A stretch of 64,000 nt of DNA, taken from assembly GCA_037355855.1 (NCBI GenBank), contig CM074758.1:159001-223000 (forward strand), given 5' to 3'. This document shows, piece by piece, positions 56,600-64,000 of this stretch. The position numbers and the translations under genes were made by a program. Below the pieces are notes generated by a model, which made no database searches, had not been told where the DNA came from, and saw only the letters and a list, made by a program, of their open reading frames with translations. This DNA comes from Pseudo-nitzschia pungens (taxonomy: Eukaryota; Bacillariophyta; Bacillariophyceae; Bacillariales; Bacillariaceae). Positions within the stretch are counted from its first letter, which is position 1. Every line of letters begins with the position of its first letter.

Positions 56600-57545
56600 G
56601 ATTTCAGTTGCCGTCGTATTGAACTTAAGTTGCCGTTGCATCCTATTTCAGTTCCCCGTCGCATTGTATTATCCTATTTCAATTGCCGTTGGATTGTATT
56701 GCCGTCGCAACCTATTTCAGTTCCCCGTCGCATTGTATTATCCTATTTCAATTGCCGTTGGATTGTATTGCCGTCGCAACCTATTTCAGTTCCCCGTCGC
56801 ATTGTATTATCCTATTTCAATTGCCGTCGCATCCTATTTCAGTTGCCGTCGAATCGTATTGCAATTGTATTGTCATCGCATTGTATTTCAGCAGTTGCCG
56901 TCGGATTGTATTTCAGTTCCCCGTCGGATTGTATTTCAGCAGTTGCTGTTGGATTGTATTTCAGTTGTCGTCGCATTGTATTTCAGTTGCGTTCTGTGTA
57001 TTCTTCCCTACAAGGAGCAAGCAGGCAATTACTAAATCCATGGTTAGAAGTGAACTCCATGATCAATACCCCCACCAATCTTGATGCATTTCACTCACCG
57101 TCGCATTGTATTTCAGCAGTTGCCGTCGGATTGTATTTCAGTTGTCGTCGCATTGTATTTCAGTTGTCGTCGCATTGTATTTCAGTTGCGTTCTGTGTAT
57201 TCTTCCCTACAAGGAGCAAGCAGGCAATTACTAAATCCATGGTTAGAAGTGAACTCCATGATCAATACCCCCACCAATCTTGATGCATTTCACTCACCGT
57301 CGCATTGTATTTTCAGCAGTTGCCGTCGGATTGTATTTCAGTTGTTGTCGCATTGTATTTCAGTTGCATTCTGTGTATTCTTCCCTACGAGGAGCAAGCA
57401 GGCAATTACTAAATCCATGGTTAGAAGTGAACTCCATGACCAATACCCCCGATCTTGATGCAGTTCACTCACCGTCGCATTGTATTTTCAGCAGTTGCCG
57501 TTGGATTGTATTTCAGCAGTTACCGTCGCATTGTATTTCACAAGT
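56600..57545 (+). repeat. Nested repeats with a CGTCGCATTGTATT word
   Basis: The basic word is GCCGTCGCATTGTATTTCAG, repeated throughout. A 69-bp unit containing TTCAGTTCCCCGTCGC occurs three times (about 56652, 56721 and 56790). A larger unit with TTCTGTGTATTCTTCCCTAC and AAATCCATGGTTAGAAGTG occurs three times (about 56992, 57191 and 57369). Open frames here are repeat-driven. Confidence 0.85.
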
Positions 57546-57811
57546 TGCCGCAAATTATGTGAAGTTTGGCACACTCATTTTATGTGCTTTTTCCGTGCAT
57601 ACACAGCATGTTGCATTATTTACTACAGAAGTACTGGTACTACAAGCCTGCCCTCGCCCACTTGCGAGCCCTCCCCGCCGCGCCATAATTTCTGACTACA
57701 TTTATGTAAGGTTACTCGCAATGGAAAAAGGACAGACGGAGCAGAAAAATGATAGACGCCAGTAAAGGGACTAATCAATACACAAACAGTAACTACAGTA
57801 CTAAACTATAA

Positions 57812-58965
57812 CATCCTGTGCATGGGCAAGAGTATTCAAAAAGAAGTATTCAAAAATCACCAATAGTTTGGGTGTCACCACTGAATAAGCATTTACTAGA
57901 AATACTAGAAAATACTGTAAAATCACATATCTGAACAAATCTGGCCAATGTTTGTGTGATTCCAGTGTGAATATTTCTCATCCTGTGCATGGGGAAGAGT
58001 ATGCAAAAAGAAGTATTCAAAAATCACCAATAATTTGGATGTCACCACTGAATAATTAATATTTGGTCCACTACTGCAGAATTTACTAGAAAAAAATACC
58101 AAATCACATATCGGAATGAATCTGTCCAATATTTGTGTGATTCCAGTGTGAATATTTCTCATCCTGTGCATGGGCAAGACTATTCAAAAAGAAGTATTCA
58201 AAAATCACCAATAATTTGGGTGTCACCAAAGAATAATTAATATTTGGCCCAGCACTGCAGAATTTACTAGAAAAAAGTACCAAATCAAATATCTGAATGA
58301 ATCTGTCCAATATTTGTGTGATTCCAGTGTGAATATTCCTCATCCTATGCATGGGCAAGAGTATTCAAAAAGAAGTATTCAAAAATCACCAATAGTATGG
58401 GTGTCACCATTGAATAATCAATATTTGGCCCAGTACTGCAGAATTTACTAGAAAAAAGTACCAAATCACATATCAGAATGAATCTGTCCAATATTTGTGT
58501 GATTCCAGTGTGAATATTTCTCATCCTATGCATGGGCAAGACTATTCAAAAAGAAGTATTCAAAAATCACCTATATTTTGAATGTCGCCACTGAATAATT
58601 AATATTTGGCCCAGTACTGCAGAATTTACTAGAAAAAAGTACCAAATCACATATCAGAATGAATCTGTCCAATATTTGTGTGATTCCAGTGTGAATATTT
58701 CTCATCCTATGCATGGGCAAGACTATTCAAAAAGAAGTATTCAAAAATCACCAATAGTATGGATGTCACCATTGAATAATCAATATTTGGCCCAGTACTG
58801 CAGAATTTACTAGTAGAAAATACTGTAAAATCACATATCAGAATGAATCCGGCCAATAGTTGTATGATTCCAGTGTGAATATTCCTCATCCTATGCATGG
58901 GCAAGAGTATTCAAAAAGAAGTATTCAAAAATCACCAATAGTATGGGTGTCACCATTGAATAACT
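57812..58965 (+). repeat. 181-bp tandem satellite, about 6.3 units
   Basis: Units begin at CATCCTATGCATGGGCAAGA-type sequence at 57812, 57979, 58160, 58341, 58522, 58703 and 58887, so four spacings are exactly 181 bp. Internal words include AAAAATCACCAATAGTNTGG, CAGTACTGCAGAATTTACTA and TTCCAGTGTGAATATT. The sequence is AT-rich, and neighbouring units differ by a few bases. Confidence 0.92.
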
Positions 58966-60299
58966 GAATAGCTCACTTATTCTGACATGTGCTTCGCAGC
59001 AAAAATATTGCTATCGCATCGTGATGTAGCAAAATACATTTCCACCATGGTACTCGAACCAACGACACCACAATAGTTACATCCAGTGGTACCACTATTA
59101 CTGTCTACTACTGCTTTGAAGGTGTTCTCTCTATGTTATAATGCTACTACCATTTCGGGGAAGGCTCATCCTGTATAATATGTACCAACAGTAAGTTACC
59201 GTACCTCCACCACTTCCCGCCAAAAGATATCTACCAGTACCCTACGTACAGTATACACAGTACTGGAAACCTACACATCCCCTGCCTATACATACGTACG
59301 TACTACTAGGTATGTATGCAGACATGTCATTTTTTCTTTTACTACGACTGTAGACTTAGTACTGTAATCTACGTACATTGCTGTCATTTTTTCCAGTCAG
59401 CCTGTACAAACAGTACTGTTTCCAACGTACATTATGTGCATCATCGCATATTACTCCACCTGAGGTGCACTCGGTGTTCGCTGAGTGGCTCCTCTCGTAC
59501 AGTGTTTCCTCCCAGAATCACTCTTTTTTGTCACCTCACTTTTTTCAGGAATAACACAAAAACACAAATCACTGCTGTTTCGATTCACAATCCGACTTAT
59601 TTTGAGCAGAGTTGCTTTATTGCACTCCGTCTTGTGAACGAAGAGAACCCCTACGGTAGGCTCTTGGCTCATTGTACTTTAGTCCTTAAATATCCTTGTC
59701 TGAAAAACGGAGAAGCACCTCTATGGCATGGACGAGAGATTGTTCGCTTGAAAGACATTGTTTGACTTGGCCCCCAAACGTCTTGAAATCAATCAATCTG
59801 CATCCATCGCCGGTAGGACTTCAACAGGCGCAAGTTCTTGTTTTCGTGACATAGGAGGAAGAAAAGAACACATCGGCAGCGGACATTCATCGGCAGCGGA
59901 CATTGAATACGACGACGGAAGACGAGACGACAACGGAAGACGAGACGACAATGGAAGACGAGACGACAACGGAAGACGAGACGACACTAACAGTTTGTCT
60001 TTTTTAAAAAAATTCCGTCTTTCCAGAGAAAAACGACAGGTTGGTGCGGAGAGGGCCGACGGGGGTACGATCGCTTCGATCGCTTCTAACAGGAGTTTGT
60101 TGTTGTTTTTTCTTTCGTCTTTCCAGAGAGGAACAAGCGACGACGAACGAAATACCCTTACGATTTTCGGTTGTTGCGAAAAGGAGCGACGGATCGAAAT
60201 AATCCCTACCAGTGAGACGAACGACGGAGACGGAGGGGAACGACCGATACGATCGCTGACAAGGAAAGACGACCACGGCAAGAGTTCTTTAAAAATATT
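58966..60299. other. Intergenic with a small 18-bp array
   Basis: An 18-bp unit (CGACAACGGAAGACGAGA) is repeated about four times at 59909-59985. The open frame across it has no ATG at its start and shows no domain. No other gene is supported. Confidence 0.5.
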
Positions 60300-61172
60300 C
60301 TCGTGTATTATCCCCCCTGTATTATCGACGCGTTGGTTGCTGCTTGCTGCCCCCCCCCTGTAATATCGACGCGTTGGTTGCTGCTTGCTGTCCCCCCCTG
60401 TAATATCGACGCGTTGCTCCTGCTTGCTGTCTCCCCCCCTGTAATATCGACGCGTTGCTGCTGCTTGCTGTCTCCCCCCCTGTAATATCGACGCGTTGCT
60501 GCTGCTTGCTGTCCCCCCCTGTATTATCGACGCGTTGCTGCTGCTTGCTGTCCCCCCCCCTGTATTATCGACGTGTTTGCTGCTTGCTGTCCCCCCCCCT
60601 TGTAGTATCGACGCGTTTCTGCTTGCTGTCCAACCCTGTATTTTCGACGCGTTTCTGCCTGCTGTCCAACCCTGTATTTTCGACGCGTTCGTTGCTGCTT
60701 GCTGTCCCCCCTGTATTGTCGACGCGTTCGTTGCTGCTTGCTGTCCCCCCTGTATTTTCGACGCGTTCGTTGCTGCTTGCTGTCCCCCCTGTATTGTTGT
60801 CGACGCGTTCGTTGCTGCTTGCTGTCCCCCCCCCTGTAATATCGACGCGTTGCTCCTGCTTGCTGCTCCCCCCTGTATTATCGACGCGTTGCTGCTTGCT
60901 GTCCCCCTTGTATTATCGTTGCTGCTGCTTGCTGTCCCCCCTGTTTTTATTTTTTTTCTACATAAATCCCTGTACAATTTGTACTGGAAAATCGAATTTT
61001 TTGATTGGCTCGTTAACTCAGCACCTCTATCTGCTTGCTGCTTGCTGTCCCCCCCCTGTATTATCGACGCGTTGCTGCTGCTTGCTGCTTGCAGTCCCCC
61101 CCCCTGTATTATCGACGCGTTGCTGCTGCTTGCTGCTTGCAGTCCCCCCCCTGTATTGTTGACGCGTTGCTG
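60300..61172 (+). repeat. Minisatellite with ACGCGT in most units (locus 2)
   Basis: Same unit as at 3125-4325: TGTAATATCGACGCGTTG or TGTATTATCGACGCGTTG followed by CTGCTTGCTGTCCCCC. I count about 17 ACGCGT palindromes. Some units have TTTTCGACGCGTTCGTT instead. A non-repeat insert lies at about 60945-61030. Confidence 0.88.
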
Positions 61173-61350
61173 CTACAGCGCTACAGGGGATACAGCGCTA
61201 CAGGGGATTCAGCGCTACGATACAGCGCTACAGGGATACAGCGCTACGATACAGTGCTACAGATATACAGCGATACAGGGATACAGCGCTACAGCGCTAC
61301 AGCGATACAGCAATACAGGGATACAGGGATACAGCGCTACAGCGCTACAG
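61173..61350 (+). repeat. Short minisatellite with AGCGCT
   Basis: Units of about 10-17 bp of the type GGGATACAGCGCTACA, about a dozen copies. A few further units reappear at 61770-61840, so this array flanks the dispersed element on both sides. Confidence 0.85.
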
Positions 61351-61765
61351 GGGATGAGCGCAGCTGAGCTCTGTATCGTATCGTGACAGCGCTCCGCTAA
61401 CTCGTAAAATAACAGAGCTCTGTAGCTCCAGTACTGTATTCTACGGGAAGCGTAGTGTGTGCGGAGTAGCGTAGCTCCGCTTAATTAGATTCAAAGGTGT
61501 GCTAGCACGTTGGGTAACTGTCTGGGTCAGGTATCCGGTCATAGTACATATTATACACCAATGACCCGACCCCGGCGGTAGCATAGTATCTTAGCATGGT
61601 AGCAAGGTAGGTTAACTTATACAGTATTTCGTAGCATTAGCAACCCTAACCTTTTAACACTCAGCTACACTGTATTAGTACGGATGCTATACCCGGGGTA
61701 CGTACAACTGGTACAAATTGTACGCGAAAAGCCTGGTATCTCTGGAGTTAGCACCCCATACCACA
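61350..61765 (+). repeat. Dispersed noncoding element, copy C (partial)
   Basis: Matches the middle of copies A and B: GAGCTGAGCTCTGTATCGTA, AACTCGTAAAATAACAGAGC, ATAGTACATATTATACACCA, ATGACCCGACCCCGGCGGTA, TAGCATTAGCAACCCTAACC and GTACGTACAACTGGTACAAA. It lacks both outer parts and the 12-bp array, and is bounded on each side by AGCGCT minisatellite units. Confidence 0.75.
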
Positions 61766-61844
61766 CGTTAGCTACAGGGATACAGGGGATACAGCGCTAC
61801 AGCGCTACGGGGATACAGGGATACAGCGCTGCAGCGCTACAACC

Positions 61845-62935
61845 CTTAACCCTAATGGTGGTTGTACAACGAATTTTGACCCCAGCTGTTAATTTTTCGA
61901 CCCAAATATTCGAGTTTGGAGCAAAAAATTAATTTTTGGAGCCAAAAAATAATAATTCGAGCTTAAGAAAGGCGCTTTCGCTCCAAATAATAAAAATATT
62001 GGAGCTAAAAACATCTAAAAAAAAGGAGGGGGGTGGTCGAAACGGGTCAAAATGGTCGAAAATCAGTTATTAGACGTAGTACTAGTAAGGCTTAACCTGA
62101 TCAGAATCATGATAATTAGGAGACAGCTTTTCTTACTACCACTATTGATAACAAATGTACTACTACTAGTAGTAGTAGAGTTATGGTCATTGATGCTGCT
62201 TTTTGTTGCTTGCTTACAGAAACAACAAGAATAACAACAACGACTAGTAGCCTTAGTACTTCCAGCAGTACTATTACCGTACTAGTAGTAGTAGTACTAA
62301 ATTCTGACTGGTTGTTGTTATCGTAAGCTTACAGTACTTGTAAGCCTTATTTCAATCACGCGCTTTATTAAAAAAAGATGTGGATAATCTACGTACACGT
62401 ACGGTAATTATGTAAAAATTAAAAAAAAATAATTGTTACGAACTACTAAATACGGTACTCTAGTAGTCCGCTTCTTTCGCTTTCGACTGGCGAAGTATTT
62501 TTGTCAACGATTCGATAAATCTTAGATACGGTACGTATGGTCCAAGTACTAGAAAATAATGAATGCAAGTAAGGTTACTACCGTACTAGTACCGTATTAT
62601 ATTATTTTATTTTTTGTAGTCCGCTTCGAGCACCTTGTATGGATGGGGAAAAGCGGGACAGATTTCACGAATCGGGGTATCACAGACATTAGGTTTGTTG
62701 GCAACCACCACACGAAAACTTGTGATTTCCCACTAGAGCAACGAGTAAGGTTACGGTAAGTACCAATAATTACCTTACTTGTACCTTACAACATACGGTA
62801 TATATAGCAGAATTCTTACTACTGCTGTACTAACGCCGGGAAGGAAGCGGTACGTTCGAACGTCCCATACTACCATTACAGCCTCAAATTTCGCATTTTA
62901 ACCGACCAAAATTCCAAAGATGCTTTTCAAAAAGC
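61845..62935. other. Intergenic, AT-rich
   Basis: TTGGAGC/GGAGCAAAAA words recur at about 61915-62005. Triplet TAG/CTA arrays occur at 62155-62180 and 62280-62300. No gene is supported. Confidence 0.4.
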
Positions 62936-63495
62936 GTGCCTGCTGCCATTGGTCCATTATTTGTACAAAGAACAAAGCGAAGAAAGGTGATTCCTAAATT
63001 TCGAGGGGAGGATTCATTCTCTCGATCGACGTCGTCAGCAACAACAAAGTCGTCATCGACCACAATCCCAAAGATACTTTTCAAAGCGTGCCTGCCATTG
63101 GTCCACCTCGATTTCGTGGGGAGGTTGATACTTTTCAAAGTGTGGCTGCCATGTGGTCCATGGTCCATTTGTACAAAGAACAAAGCGAAGAAACAAGTTC
63201 CTAAATTTCGAGGGGAGGATTCATTCTCTCGATCGACGTCGTCAGCAACAACAAAGTCATCATCGACCACAATCCCAAAGATACTTTTCAAAGCGTGCCT
63301 GCCATTGGTCCATTTATATTTTGAGAAAAAAGAGAAGAAGCGACTTTCCTCGACTTCGTGGGGAGGTTGATACTTTTCAAAGTGTGGCTGCCATTTGGTC
63401 CATGGTCCATTTGTTCAAAGAACAAAGCGAAGAAAGGTGATTCCTAAATTTCGAGGGGAGGATTCATTCTCTCGATCGACGTCGTCAGCAACAGA
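62936..63495 (+). repeat. Three-copy direct repeat of ~208-242 bp
   Basis: The block TTTCGAGGGGAGGATTCATT begins at about 62999, 63206 and 63449, followed each time by CTCTCGATCGACGTCGTCAG. It is preceded by GTACAAAGAACAAAGCGAAG or a variant. GATACTTTTCAAAGCGTGCC and GTGGGGAGGTTGATAC also recur. The third copy is cut off after GTCAGCAACA. Confidence 0.85.
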
Positions 63496-63720
63496 ATCTT
63501 TGGATGGAAATACGAACTACTATAATGAGTAATCTACGGTAACTTACGGTCTTCTTACACGATCTTTCTCCTTTCCTTGAGCTTGTGCTAAGAGATTTGT
63601 TTTTTTTCTGGACGGAAAAGGTATTTTTCGAAACCGGGTTGTTCTCACAATCTTGAGTTTTCAAAGCATTGAAACACAATCATCATCGATCATCGGACGT
63701 TCAACTTCAACTTTTCCATC

Positions 63721-64000
63721 ATGGCTGACAACAAGTGGTACCCCGGCGCGGCCAACGTTTCTGGATCTACCCTGGGCAAACCAGTAGGAACGATCCCTCC
63801 CCGCAGTTCTCGAGTGGCCAGCGTTGGCAAGGTTCCCAAGCAAGACGATACGAATGCTGTCAAGATCAAAACGGGCGAGAAGAAACTCACCTACGTCGAG
63901 ACCATCGACAAGATTGACTCCGGTCCGATTTCTGGAGAAGAAACAGTCCAGTCTTGGATTCTCGAGAACGAACACCTCCAGATCACAGGGGTCCTTCTCG
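63721..64000 (+). CDS. Start of an unrecognised gene, running off the window
   Basis: From the ATG at 63721 (context CATCATGGCT) the frame is open to the last base, 93 codons. The first residues are MADNKWYPGAANVSGSTLG and the visible end is WILENEHLQITGVLL. Codon choice is rich in C-ending codons and resembles the RPL10 gene more than the surrounding DNA, and a pyrimidine-rich leader precedes it. I recognise no family. The minus-strand frame over the same bases (63661-63975) is most likely its shadow. Confidence 0.65.
   Translation, partial: MADNKWYPGAANVSGSTLGKPVGTIPPRSSRVASVGKVPKQDDTNAVKIKTGEKKLTYVETIDKIDSGPISGEETVQSWILENEHLQITGVLL

Noticed and set aside
57923..58904. Repeated small frames starting MPMHRMRNIHTG in the 181-bp satellite
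   Set aside because: They are reiterations of the satellite unit, of different lengths, interrupted in most units.
56190..58965. Possible CRISPR array
   Set aside because: Repeats are contiguous or vary as tandem units without unique spacers, and the genome is eukaryotic.
59758..60363. 201-codon frame with DNGRRD repeats
   Set aside because: It begins without an ATG, contains an 18-bp array and runs into the minisatellite.

Overview
The window looks like nuclear DNA of a diatom, probably a pennate species. The support is the gene families: two proteins with the GNR-type domain that I know as the diatom DUF6824 family, a secreted Pro/Thr-repeat protein with a Tyr/Asn-rich and Lys/Ser-rich middle, a membrane-anchored FkbM-like protein, and eukaryotic housekeeping genes (ribosomal protein uL16/RPL10, a Rab GTPase, two nuclear-type tRNAs). 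Gene density is low: about ten protein genes or remnants and two tRNA genes in 64 kb. The rest is an unusually varied collection of tandem, inverted and dispersed repeats. Species and family names are from sequence reading and memory; no database search was possible.

Layout. Positions 1221-3003 and 25221-27369 are the arms of a large inverted repeat, each carrying one damaged copy of a DUF4116-type repeat gene. The 22 kb between the arms holds a minisatellite (3.2-4.3 kb), the secreted PT-repeat protein (5.8-7.6 kb, minus), a perfect 114-bp hairpin (8.8-9.1 kb), a ~144-bp tandem array (9.5-10.3 kb), the Rab gene (12.3-13.1 kb, minus), a GILT-type thiol reductase (15.1-15.9 kb, minus, with a frame change near its N-terminus), tRNA-Arg(UCU) at 18.0 kb and a DUF6824 protein (20.5-21.5 kb, plus). 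Three copies of a ~100-bp hairpin element lie at 17.0, 19.1 and 24.4 kb.

From 27.4 to 47 kb come triplet palindromes, the FkbM-like type II membrane protein (28.9-30.9 kb, minus), tRNA-Thr(CGU) at 31.6 kb, a copy of a dispersed ~800-bp noncoding element (31.9-32.8 kb), RPL10 (34.4-35.1 kb, plus), a three-exon gene joining a CRAL-TRIO-like region to DUF6824 (36.6-38.8 kb, minus), a protein kinase with DFD in place of DFG (41.7-44.5 kb, minus) and a second, inverted copy of the dispersed element (45.9-46.6 kb). A single 7-kb open frame for a disordered 2325-residue protein fills 47.4-54.4 kb (minus).

The right end (56.2-63.5 kb) is mostly repeats: a 22-bp array, a CGTCGCATTG-type array, a 181-bp satellite, a second locus of the ACGCGT minisatellite found at 3-4 kb, a third copy of the dispersed element and a ~210-240-bp repeat. 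A new gene begins at 63721 and runs off the window. The genes do not form a recognisable pathway; the noticeable organisation is in the repeats and in the short words shared by the intergenic DNA.
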